Made by a program: the position numbers and the translations under genes. A stretch of DNA of 64,000 bases, from positions 11,290-75,289 of the forward strand of contig DIUZ01000020.1 of assembly GCA_002423205.1 (NCBI GenBank), read 5' to 3'. Below are positions 8,881 to 16,524 of the stretch, piece after piece. The notes beneath the pieces were generated by a model. It ran no database searches. It was not told the origin of the DNA and saw only the letters and a program-made list of their open reading frames with translations. This DNA is from Micavibrio sp. UBA6145. GTDB lineage: Bacteria > Pseudomonadota > Alphaproteobacteria > Micavibrionales > UBA1664. The first letter of the stretch is position 1. Each line of letters begins with the position of its first letter.

Positions 8881-9711
8881 ATGCCTATGCCTACCTTCAC
8901 CATGCGCCAGCTGCTCGAAGCTGGTATCCACTTCGGCCACAACACCCGTCGTTGGAACCCCAAGATGAAACAATACATCTTCGGCGTCCGTAACAACATT
9001 CACATCATCGACCTGCAACAGACCGTTCCGATGCTCGACGCAGCCCTGAAAGCTGTGCGCGACACCGCCGCCCGTGGTGGCCGCGTTCTGTTCGTCGGCA
9101 CCAAGCGCCAGGCGCAGTCGAAAGTCGCTGAAGCCGCCAAAAAATGCGGTCAGTACTACGTCAATCACCGCTGGCTGGGTGGTATGCTCACCAACTGGAA
9201 AACGCTGTCGCAATCCATCGCACGTTACCGCGAACTGGAATCGTCGGACCAATCGGGTTTCACCAAGAAAGAACTGCTGGACCGCGCCCGCGAGAAAGCA
9301 CGTCTGGACCTGGTTATCGGCGGCATCAAGGATATGGGCGGTCAACCGGATATCATCTTCGTGATCGACACGATCAAAGAAGACATCGCCATTAAAGAAG
9401 CCAACGTTCTCGGTATTCCGGTCGTCGCTATCGTCGACTCGAACTCGAACCCGGATGGCATCCTGTACCCGGTTCCGGGCAACGACGACGCCTTGCGCGC
9501 CATCGAACTGTACTGCGAACTGGTTTCTGACGCTGTTCTGGACGGTATCGCTGCTGACCTGGCCAAATCGGGCCACGACGCCGGCGCTGCTATCGACGTG
9601 AAAGTCGATCTCCCGAAAATCGCACTGCCGACCGCCAAGGTTGAAGAAGCCGAGCAGCCGGCATCCGCCAAGGATCTTGCTGACCGCACGAAGAAAGCCG
9701 CTACGGCTTAA
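8881..9711 (+). CDS. rpsB: 30S ribosomal protein S2
   Basis: Small-subunit ribosomal protein S2, needed late in 30S assembly and for S1 docking. The 276-residue product has the hallmark start [17 protein letters not shown], the [10 protein letters not shown] segment and [30 protein letters not shown]-terminal extension beyond the usual core (about 240 residues) is Ala/Lys/Glu rich, common in alphaproteobacteria. The start at 8881 has AAGGA about nine bases upstream; an ATG six bases later is also possible. It is followed by tsf across an 84-base gap holding a perfect hairpin. Confidence 0.97.
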   Translation: MPMPTFTMRQLLEAGIHFGHNTRRWNPKMKQYIFGVRNNIHIIDLQQTVPMLDAALKAVRDTAARGGRVLFVGTKRQAQSKVAEAAKKCGQYYVNHRWLGGMLTNWKTLSQSIARYRELESSDQSGFTKKELLDRAREKARLDLVIGGIKDMGGQPDIIFVIDTIKEDIAIKEANVLGIPVVAIVDSNSNPDGILYPVPGNDDALRAIELYCELVSDAVLDGIAADLAKSGHDAGAAIDVKVDLPKIALPTAKVEEAEQPASAKDLADRTKKAATA

Positions 9712-9741
9712 TCGGTAACTTTTTAGACGTTTCAAGCGTAT

Positions 9742-9770
9742 GTACTCCCGACTGATAAGGCCGGGAGTAC
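9742..9770 (+). promoter_or_regulatory. Perfect hairpin between rpsB and tsf
   Basis: GTACTCCCG at 9742-9750 and CGGGAGTAC at 9762-9770 form a perfect nine-base stem with an eleven-base loop. No T tract follows, so it is not a standard terminator. It may set the S2:EF-Ts ratio through partial termination, mRNA processing or 3'-end protection. Confidence 0.6.
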
Positions 9771-9795
9771 GGCTCACAGAACAAAGGAAAATCAC

Positions 9796-10722
9796 ATGAC
9801 ACAAGTTACTGCATCGATGATTAAAGACCTGCGCGAAAGCACCGGCGCTGGCATGCTTGATTGCAAAAAAGCACTCGACGAAAACAACGGCGATCTGGAC
9901 GCTGCCATTGACTGGCTGCGTAAAAAGGGCCTGTCCAAGGCTGCTAAAAAATCGGGCCGTACCACGGCTGAAGGTCTGGTCGCTGTTGCCGCCAACGCCA
10001 GCGGCATGCGTGCCGTCGTTGTTGAAGTCAACTCCGAGACCGACTTCGTCGCCCGTAACGAGCAGTTCCAGAACTTCGTCCGCGATGTCGCGGCGGTTGC
10101 TTCGAAAGACGCCGTACTGGTTGAAGACCTGGCCCAGAAAACCATGTCCGGTAAATCCGTTGCCGACACGCTGACCGACCTGATTGCAGGCATCGGCGAA
10201 AACATGACGCTGCGTCGCATGGCGCATCTGGAAGTTTCGCAAGGTGTTGTCGCAACGTATGTCCACAGCGCGGTTGTGCCGGGCCTTGGCAAAATCGGCG
10301 TTCTGGTTGCGCTGGAATCATCGGCCCCTGCCGACAAGCTGCAGGAACTTGGCAAAAAGCTGGCGATGCATGTTGCCGCCGCCAACCCGCAAGCCCTGGA
10401 CATCGCATCGGTTGATGCATCTTCGCTGGAGCGTGAGCGCGCCGTCCTGTCTGATCAGGCACGTGCTTCGGGCAAACCGGAAGAAATGATCCAGAAAATG
10501 GTCGATGGCCGCGTTCGTAAATTCTATGAAGAAATTGTTCTGAACGAACAAACCTTCATCATGGACGGCGAAACCAAGATTTCGAAAGTCGTCGAAGCCG
10601 CTTCGAAAGAGGCCGGTGCGCCGATCACGCTGAAAGGTTTCATTCGTTTCGGTCTGGGCGAAGGCGTCCAGAAAGAAGAGACGGACTTCGCAGCCGAAGT
10701 CGCCAAAGCCGCCAACGGTTAA
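9796..10722 (+). CDS. tsf: Elongation factor Ts
   Basis: Guanine-nucleotide exchange factor for EF-Tu. The 308-residue protein starts with the UBA-like domain ([21 protein letters not shown]) and contains the conserved [16 protein letters not shown] motif that contacts EF-Tu. Two subdomains and the C-terminal module follow. The ATG at 9796 has AAAGGAAA upstream. It is in the usual place, after rpsB. Confidence 0.97.
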   Translation: MTQVTASMIKDLRESTGAGMLDCKKALDENNGDLDAAIDWLRKKGLSKAAKKSGRTTAEGLVAVAANASGMRAVVVEVNSETDFVARNEQFQNFVRDVAAVASKDAVLVEDLAQKTMSGKSVADTLTDLIAGIGENMTLRRMAHLEVSQGVVATYVHSAVVPGLGKIGVLVALESSAPADKLQELGKKLAMHVAAANPQALDIASVDASSLERERAVLSDQARASGKPEEMIQKMVDGRVRKFYEEIVLNEQTFIMDGETKISKVVEAASKEAGAPITLKGFIRFGLGEGVQKEETDFAAEVAKAANG

Positions 10723-10726
10723 TTCT

Positions 10727-11083
10727 ATGGAAGGGCCGTATACCCGTATCATCATCCGCGACCTGCGGCTGATGATGTCCATCGGGGTGTACGAGTCCGA
10801 AAAAAACGTTCAGCAGCCTGTGCTGGTGAATGTTATCGCAGATACCAATCCGCCTGAGGAAACTCAGGCGGGTTTTTATGTCTGCTACGACACATTGTGC
10901 CAACAGATCCGTGGCTTGGCAGGGGCAGGGCATATCGGCCTGCTGGAAAGCTTTGTCGAACAGGTTGCAGGCCTTGCGCTGGCCATGAACGGCGTGAGCG
11001 CCGTGACCGTCCGGGCCGAGAAACTGGCCGCCATCGCCGATGTCGCCGGGGTGGGGGCAGAAATCCGCCGCGTGCGGCGCTAG
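10727..11083 (+). CDS. folB: Dihydroneopterin aldolase-like protein
   Basis: FolB converts 7,8-dihydroneopterin to 6-hydroxymethyl-dihydropterin in folate synthesis. The 118-residue protein has the family start DLRLMMSIGVYESEKNVQQPVLVNV, a conserved Tyr in CYDTLCQQI, the glutamate in LLESFVEQVA and a lysine in VRAEKLAAIADV that corresponds to the catalytic Lys. The whole chain aligns with the T-fold family. It starts four bases after tsf, so it is in the operon. FolB between tsf and pyrH is not the usual order. A FolX or related pterin role cannot be excluded. Confidence 0.8.
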   Translation: MEGPYTRIIIRDLRLMMSIGVYESEKNVQQPVLVNVIADTNPPEETQAGFYVCYDTLCQQIRGLAGAGHIGLLESFVEQVAGLALAMNGVSAVTVRAEKLAAIADVAGVGAEIRRVRR

Positions 11084-11143
11084 TTGCAAGACAGGCTGCG
11101 CACTGGTAAACCATTGCAGAACATAGAAAAGGCACCTGATCAC

Positions 11144-11905
11144 ATGCCCTCCGCCGCCGCCAAAAAGAAACCCTCCACCGTTACCCGCGCATTACCGTAT
11201 AAACGCGTATTGCTGAAAATGTCGGGCGAGGTGCTGATGGGCACCAAGGAATTCGGCATCGACCCCGCCGTCGTTGCCCGTGTCGCCAAAGACATCAAGG
11301 AAGTCATTACCAAGGGCATCGAAGTCTGTGTCGTTGTCGGTGCCGGCAATATTTTCCGCGGTGTGTCCGGCGCAAGCCAGGGTATGGATCGCACCACCGC
11401 CGATTACATGGGCATGCTGGGTATCTGCATCAACGCGCTGGCGCTGCAAAACGCGCTGGAGCAACTGGATGTCCCGACGCGCGTACAATCGGCCATCCGC
11501 ATGGATGCGATCTGCGAGCCGTATATCCGCCGCAAGGCCATGCGTCACATGGAAAAGGGCCGCGTTGTTATTTTCGCGGCCGGGACCGGCAACCCGTATT
11601 TCACGACCGACACCACGGGCGCGCTTCGCGCATCTGAAATGGATTGCGATGCGATTTTCAAAGGCACCAAGGTTGACGGGGTTTATACCGCTGATCCGTT
11701 CAAGGATAAGAAAGCCACGCGGTTTGAACGGATTTCGTACATGGATGTGCTGACCAAGGACCTGAAGGTCATGGATGCCACCGCCATCAGCCTTGCACGC
11801 GAAAACAACGTGCCTATCGTTATCTTCAATATCCGTGAAACGGGGAATTTCGCCAAAGTCCTTAAGGGCCAAGGCAAGTGCACCGTTGTTTCCAATTCTA
11901 AATAA
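11144..11905 (+). CDS. pyrH: UMP kinase
   Basis: Phosphorylates UMP to UDP in pyrimidine synthesis; hexameric amino-acid-kinase fold. The 253-residue protein has the start [42 protein letters not shown], and the nucleotide-binding [14 protein letters not shown] and [14 protein letters not shown]. An N-terminal extension of about 20 Ala/Lys/Ser-rich residues precedes the core. The ATG at 11144 is preferred to a TTG 60 bases earlier. It is followed 12 bases later by frr. Confidence 0.96.
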   Translation: MPSAAAKKKPSTVTRALPYKRVLLKMSGEVLMGTKEFGIDPAVVARVAKDIKEVITKGIEVCVVVGAGNIFRGVSGASQGMDRTTADYMGMLGICINALALQNALEQLDVPTRVQSAIRMDAICEPYIRRKAMRHMEKGRVVIFAAGTGNPYFTTDTTGALRASEMDCDAIFKGTKVDGVYTADPFKDKKATRFERISYMDVLTKDLKVMDATAISLARENNVPIVIFNIRETGNFAKVLKGQGKCTVVSNSK

Positions 11906-11917
11906 GGAGCGTTAAAC

Positions 11918-12463
11918 ATGGCCTTCAATCTGGATGATATCAAAAAGCGCATGGCTGCATCGGTCGATGCGCTGAAAAAAGAATTCGCCGGTCTTCGTAC
12001 CGGCCGCGCGAGCGCCAGCCTGCTGGACACTGTTACTGTTGATGCCTACGGCTCGCGCATGCCGCTGAGCCAGTGTGGTTCGGTGTCTGTCCCGGAACCG
12101 CGCCTGATCACAGTTTCCGTGTGGGATACGGGTCTGGTTAAATCCGTTGAAAAAGCCATTCGTGACGCAGGCCTGGGCCTGAACCCGCAGCCGGATGGCA
12201 ACATGATCCGTGTCCCGATTCCGCAATTGACGGAAGACCGTCGCAAAGAATTGCAGAAAATTGCCGGCAAATACGCTGAATCCGCGCGCGTTGCCATCCG
12301 CAACATCCGCCGCGACGGCATGGATGCCATCAAGGGTGACAAATCGATCTCGGAAGATGATGCCAAGGGCAAGAGCGATCAGGTGCAAAAAGCCACCGAC
12401 GATCATATTGGCCAGGTCGATAAGGCGCTTGCCGATAAAGAAAAAGACATCATGGTAGTCTAG
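11918..12463 (+). CDS. frr: Ribosome recycling factor
   Basis: Works with EF-G to split post-termination ribosomes. The 181-residue protein, near the usual 185, has the family segments [28 protein letters not shown] and [22 protein letters not shown] lies a few bases upstream of the ATG at 11918. Its TAG stop is in the same reading frame as the downstream uppS, three bases before the uppS start codon. Confidence 0.97.
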   Translation: MAFNLDDIKKRMAASVDALKKEFAGLRTGRASASLLDTVTVDAYGSRMPLSQCGSVSVPEPRLITVSVWDTGLVKSVEKAIRDAGLGLNPQPDGNMIRVPIPQLTEDRRKELQKIAGKYAESARVAIRNIRRDGMDAIKGDKSISEDDAKGKSDQVQKATDDHIGQVDKALADKEKDIMVV

Positions 12464-12466
12464 GCC

Positions 12467-13204
12467 TTGGCAACGATCGATCCGGAAACCCTGCCGACAC
12501 ATGTCGCCGTCATCATGGACGGCAACGGGCGTTGGGCGAAGACGCGGGGATTGCCGCGTACCGCCGGTCACAAGCAGGGTCTGGAAGCCGCACGCCGCGC
12601 CACGCGCGCAGCGGCGGAGATCGGGGTCAAATACCTGACGCTTTTTGGTTTCTCCAACGAAAACTGGTCGCGCCCGAAGGCAGAGATTTTTGACCTGATG
12701 GGGTTGCTGCGTGTTTATCTGCGCGCGGAAGCGGCCGATCTGCATAAAAATGGCATTCGCCTGCGCGTCATTGGCCGTCGCGACCGTCTGGATTCCGATA
12801 TTGTCGAGATGATCGAGAACACGGAAAAGCTGACAGTTGATAATACGAAACTGATTTTGACCATCGCGCTGGATTACGGCGGCCGACAGGATATCGCCGA
12901 GGCGCTCAGACGCATCGTCGCCAAGGGTATTGCGGCGGACCAGATCAACGAAGACCTGATTTCAGCGCATCTGATGACTGCCGATATGCCGGAGCCGGAT
13001 CTGTTGATCCGCACCAGCGGCGAGGAGCGCATCAGCAATTTCCTGCTGTGGCAGTGCGCTTACACCGAATTTTTCTTCAGCGATGTCCTGTGGCCCGACT
13101 TCAATCGCGACCATATGGAACAAGCGGTTATCGAATACGCCTGCCGTCAGCGCCGTTTTGGCGGTGTTGACGATGGAACGGACACTCTCAAGCAAACGTT
13201 GTAG
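12467..13204 (+). CDS. uppS: Isoprenyl (undecaprenyl) diphosphate synthase, TTG start
   Basis: Condenses IPP units to the C55 lipid carrier for peptidoglycan and O-antigen. The 245-residue cis-prenyltransferase has HVAVIMDGNGRWAKTRGLPRTAGH (catalytic Asp in MDGN), FGFSNENWSRP, and the C-terminal DLLIRTSGEERISNFLLWQ with YTEFFFSD. The start is inferred to be TTG at 12467: the in-frame TAG of frr lies at 12461-12463 and the first ATG is inside the catalytic MDGN motif, so no ATG start is possible. Confidence 0.94.
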   Translation: MATIDPETLPTHVAVIMDGNGRWAKTRGLPRTAGHKQGLEAARRATRAAAEIGVKYLTLFGFSNENWSRPKAEIFDLMGLLRVYLRAEAADLHKNGIRLRVIGRRDRLDSDIVEMIENTEKLTVDNTKLILTIALDYGGRQDIAEALRRIVAKGIAADQINEDLISAHLMTADMPEPDLLIRTSGEERISNFLLWQCAYTEFFFSDVLWPDFNRDHMEQAVIEYACRQRRFGGVDDGTDTLKQTL

Positions 13205-13210
13205 GCGTGC

Positions 13211-13900
13211 ATGTCTAGTCTGATGAAACGTATCCTGTCCGCCCTGGTCATGGCGCCGGTCGCTACCGCCGCCATCTGGTTCGGCGGTATTCCGTTTTAT
13301 ATTCTGATCGGTCTTTGCTTTGTCATTTCACTTATGGAGTGGTCGAAGCTTTCAATACGCGACGGCAAGATCAGCACGCGCATGCTGGGCGGCGGCATTC
13401 TGTATCTGGGGTGCGCGTTCGTGTCGTGCATCTGGCTGCGGGAATTTGAAAGCGCCGGATTTTATATTCTGCTCTATGTGTTCTTTGCCGTGTGGGCGTG
13501 CGATGTGGGTGCGTATACCGCGGGCCGCCTCATTGGCGGTCCCAAAATGGCACCGACGGTTTCACCCAACAAAACATGGGCCGGCCTTTTTGGCGGATGT
13601 GTCGCGTCTGTCGCCGCGGTCATGCTGTATGACATGTGGCTGGATCACCACGACGTGGATTCGGCTGTCATTAAACATTTCAGCCTGTTCTTTCAGTTCA
13701 TCCTTGGCTTGTTCCTTGCCGTGGTTGGACAATTGGGTGACTTAAGCATTTCGGTTCTGAAACGCAAAGTTGGCCTGAAAGACACGGGCAACATCATCCC
13801 CGGCCATGGCGGATTGCTGGACCGGATTGATGCGCTTCTTCTCACGCTGCCCGCCTATGCGATTGTCGTGCGTTACCTGGATTACCTGTTGTCGCGATGA
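13211..13900 (+). CDS. cdsA: Phosphatidate cytidylyltransferase
   Basis: Integral membrane enzyme making CDP-diacylglycerol from phosphatidate and CTP. The 229-residue protein, shorter than E. coli CdsA (285), has several transmembrane helices and the complete C-terminal signature from SISVLKRKVGLKDTGN through PGHGGLLDRID. The shortening is N-terminal, as in many alphaproteobacteria. It starts seven bases after uppS and overlaps dxr by four bases (ATGA). Confidence 0.94.
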   Translation: MSSLMKRILSALVMAPVATAAIWFGGIPFYILIGLCFVISLMEWSKLSIRDGKISTRMLGGGILYLGCAFVSCIWLREFESAGFYILLYVFFAVWACDVGAYTAGRLIGGPKMAPTVSPNKTWAGLFGGCVASVAAVMLYDMWLDHHDVDSAVIKHFSLFFQFILGLFLAVVGQLGDLSISVLKRKVGLKDTGNIIPGHGGLLDRIDALLLTLPAYAIVVRYLDYLLSR

Positions 13901-15027
13901 AGATGCGCAGCCTGACGGTATTGGGATCAACAGGGTCCATCGGGCGGCAGACACTTGAAGTGGCGGCACAGGGCGGCTTTGAAATTGTTGCACTTGCTGC
14001 CGGTAATAACGTCGATGCCCTGATCGAACAGGCAAAAACCTTCAAACCCAAATACGTGGCGATTGCGGATGAAAGCAAGCATGCAGTCCTGAAAGACGCG
14101 TTGCCGGGTATTAAAATCTGCACTGTTCTGGAAGCCGGGCAAACTGATGCCGACATGACGATGGCGGCGATTGTCGGCACTGCTGGTCTTGCGCCCACGA
14201 TGGAGGCGGTCAAGCGCGGTAAAACCGTCGCGTTCGCCAGCAAGGAATGCCTGGTTGCTGCCGGACCATTGATGATGGATGCCGTGAAAAAATACGGCAC
14301 GACATTCCTGCCGGTGGATTCAGAACACAACGCGATATTTCAGGTACTGAATGACGGGCAGGGAGTGTCGCGGATCGTACTGACGGCGTCGGGTGGCCCT
14401 TTTCGTGAATGGGACGCGGCCATGATCGCCAGTGCAAGCGTCGAGCAGGCGTTGGCGCACCCAACATGGAAGATGGGGCCGAAAATTTCCGTCGACAGCG
14501 CCAGCCTGATGAACAAGGCGCTTGAGGTGATCGAGGCGCATCACCTGTTTGCATTGCCGTCCGAAAAAATAGACGTGGTGTTTCACCCGCAATCCATCGT
14601 GCATGGCATGGTCGAATATGATGACGGGTCGTTCCTGGCGCAACTGGGCCCGGCGGATATGCGTACGCCGATATCTGTGTGCATGGCGTGGCCGCGCCGG
14701 ATGACAAGTCCGGGTCAGCGTCTGGATCTTTCTACCCTGTCGCGGCTGGATTTTGCGCCGCCTGATATACATAAATTCCCCGCGCTGCGGCTGGTGCGTG
14801 ACGTGCTGGCCGGTGTGGCGGCCGATTCCATCATTTTCAACGCGGCCAACGAAGTGGCCGTAGCCGCATTTCTGGCTAAAAACATAAGTTTCGGCGGTAT
14901 TGTGGATACAGTGGGCCGAATGCTCGATACCTGCCACAAACCTGCCATTAATTCGCTGGACGATGTGTATGCGTGCGACGACAATGTGCGCAGAACAACA
15001 CAAGATTCTTTAAAGAAGGTTGCCTGA
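13897..15027 (+). CDS. dxr: 1-deoxy-D-xylulose 5-phosphate reductoisomerase
   Basis: Second step of the MEP isoprenoid pathway (DXP to MEP, NADPH-dependent). The 376-residue enzyme has the NADPH site LGSTGSIGRQTLE, the metal site VDSEHNAIFQ, the substrate loop TASGGPFREW, and WKMGPKISVDSASLMNKALEVIEAHHLF. The start overlaps the cdsA stop in ATGA; a second ATG six bases later is also possible. IspD and IspF, two later steps of the pathway, are encoded as a fusion near 58 kb. Confidence 0.96.
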   Translation: MKMRSLTVLGSTGSIGRQTLEVAAQGGFEIVALAAGNNVDALIEQAKTFKPKYVAIADESKHAVLKDALPGIKICTVLEAGQTDADMTMAAIVGTAGLAPTMEAVKRGKTVAFASKECLVAAGPLMMDAVKKYGTTFLPVDSEHNAIFQVLNDGQGVSRIVLTASGGPFREWDAAMIASASVEQALAHPTWKMGPKISVDSASLMNKALEVIEAHHLFALPSEKIDVVFHPQSIVHGMVEYDDGSFLAQLGPADMRTPISVCMAWPRRMTSPGQRLDLSTLSRLDFAPPDIHKFPALRLVRDVLAGVAADSIIFNAANEVAVAAFLAKNISFGGIVDTVGRMLDTCHKPAINSLDDVYACDDNVRRTTQDSLKKVA

Positions 15028-15028
15028 T

Positions 15029-16408
15029 ATGGATATGATTTTGGACTGGGTACGCTGGCTCGGTGGTAACACGGCGATGTATATCCTGCCGTTCCTGCTG
15101 GTGATCAGCGTCCTGGTGTTCGTGCATGAGTTTGGCCATTACTACGTTGCGCGTCTGTGCGGCGTGAAGGTTGAAACCTTTTCCATCGGCTTTGGTAAAA
15201 AACTGTGGTCGCGCCGTGACAAGAACGGCACGGAATGGCAGATCGCGCTGTTCCCGCTTGGCGGATTCGTCAAAATGTACGGTGACACTGACCCTGCATC
15301 TGCGGGCTTTACCGAAAGCGTCAAAGAAGGCGAAGAAATGCGTAAGATGAGCCCGGCGGAGCGTGATCAGGCGTTCTTTGCGAAGCCGGTATGGAAGCGC
15401 GCGGCGATTGTGTTCGCTGGTCCCGCCATCAATTTTCTTTTCGCCATCGTTGTCCTGACCGGTATGTACCTGACTGTGGGCCAGCCGGTGACACCGCCGG
15501 TTGCGGGCGCGGTTATTGTTGGATCTGCCGCTGAACAGGCGGGCATCAAGCCCAATGACCGTATTGTCTCCATCGACGGTGAAAAAGTGCGCCGTTTCGT
15601 TGATATTCAGCGCACGGTAGCGGTCACGCTGGCCAAGCCGCTGACCATGGATATTGAACGCGATGGCAAAATCATCACGATCAAAGAGGTGACGCCGCGT
15701 CTGGATACGGTCACGGACCGTTTCGGATTTTCGCATTCACGCGGTCTTCTGGGCATTATCGGTCCCGGCACCGGCATTACGCCGGAAGGCATCACAGCCG
15801 TGCAGGGACGCAAGGGCGATATCGTCGTGCTGCTCAAGAGCCGCATGGACAAGCCGGTGACGACGCTGCGCATGAAGGCGGCGGGCGATTTGCCGGAACA
15901 GGAAATCCATGTCCGTCTGGACAGCGTCCTGAACAAGGAGCTGGTCGCGTCGGGTGATGTCAAACGTGGCATCGTGCTGGCGCAAAGCGTTGAGAAAGAG
16001 GTCGTTCAGTATGGCCTCTTCGGCGCTGTGAAGCAGGCGCTGGATGAAACATGGTTTGTATCGACGGGTACGCTGCAGTCGCTTGGGCAGATGATTATCG
16101 GCACACGTTCCCCTCAGGAACTGGGCGGACTGATCCGCATTGGTGCTGTGACCGGTGATGCGGCGCAGGCCGGGGTTCTGGCACTGCTGACGCTGGCGGC
16201 GCTTTTGTCGATCAATCTGGGGCTTATCAACCTTCTGCCCATCCCGATGCTGGATGGCGGTCACCTGCTGTTTTACGCCATCGAGGCGGTCAAAGGCGGC
16301 CCGGTGCCTGAAAAGATCCAGAATGCAGCCCTGCAATTTGGCTTTATGATATTGATTGCATTGATGCTTTTCGCGAATTTGAACGACGTGGTTCAATTGG
16401 CGAAATAA
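15029..16408 (+). CDS. rseP: Site-2 protease RseP
   Basis: Intramembrane zinc metalloprotease that cleaves anti-sigma factors and leftover signal peptides. The 459-residue protein has HEFGH at residues 33-37 in the first membrane helix, periplasmic PDZ regions (AAEQAGIKPNDRIVSIDGEKV is clear; the second is less so) and the second active-site motif in LLPIPMLDGGHLLFY. AAGAAGG lies nine bases before the ATG at 15029, one base after the dxr stop. It sits upstream of bamA, the usual envelope-biogenesis context. Confidence 0.95.
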   Translation: MDMILDWVRWLGGNTAMYILPFLLVISVLVFVHEFGHYYVARLCGVKVETFSIGFGKKLWSRRDKNGTEWQIALFPLGGFVKMYGDTDPASAGFTESVKEGEEMRKMSPAERDQAFFAKPVWKRAAIVFAGPAINFLFAIVVLTGMYLTVGQPVTPPVAGAVIVGSAAEQAGIKPNDRIVSIDGEKVRRFVDIQRTVAVTLAKPLTMDIERDGKIITIKEVTPRLDTVTDRFGFSHSRGLLGIIGPGTGITPEGITAVQGRKGDIVVLLKSRMDKPVTTLRMKAAGDLPEQEIHVRLDSVLNKELVASGDVKRGIVLAQSVEKEVVQYGLFGAVKQALDETWFVSTGTLQSLGQMIIGTRSPQELGGLIRIGAVTGDAAQAGVLALLTLAALLSINLGLINLLPIPMLDGGHLLFYAIEAVKGGPVPEKIQNAALQFGFMILIALMLFANLNDVVQLAK

Positions 16409-16415
16409 AGGGGAT

Positions 16416-16493
16416 AATGGCCTGCACCTTCACGCGGGCCATTGTATTTGCGGCATTTGCCGCCTAGCCTTGAAGGGATTGATTCCCAAGGCT
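16416..16493 (+). promoter_or_regulatory. Three consecutive hairpins upstream of bamA
   Basis: The 116-base rseP-bamA gap contains three dyads: 16416-16425 with 16434-16443 (ten bases, one wobble); 16450-16454 with 16459-16463 (five bases); and 16466-16471 with 16488-16493 plus an inner four-base stem. None has a strong T tract. The first could be a weak terminator or processing site, and the others could structure the bamA leader. Confidence 0.45.
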
Positions 16494-16524
16494 ATTGTGC
16501 CTTCACCAGACGAGAGTTTTGCTT

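Noticed and set aside
8860..10266. 468-codon minus-strand open frame across rpsB and tsf
   Set aside because: It lies antisense to two highly conserved genes in a codon-biased region; the translation has no recognisable domain and a composition typical of shadow frames.
12461..12470. A natural frr-uppS gene fusion
   Set aside because: The in-frame TAG at 12461-12463 is clear, and both products have normal family ends; only read-through could join them.
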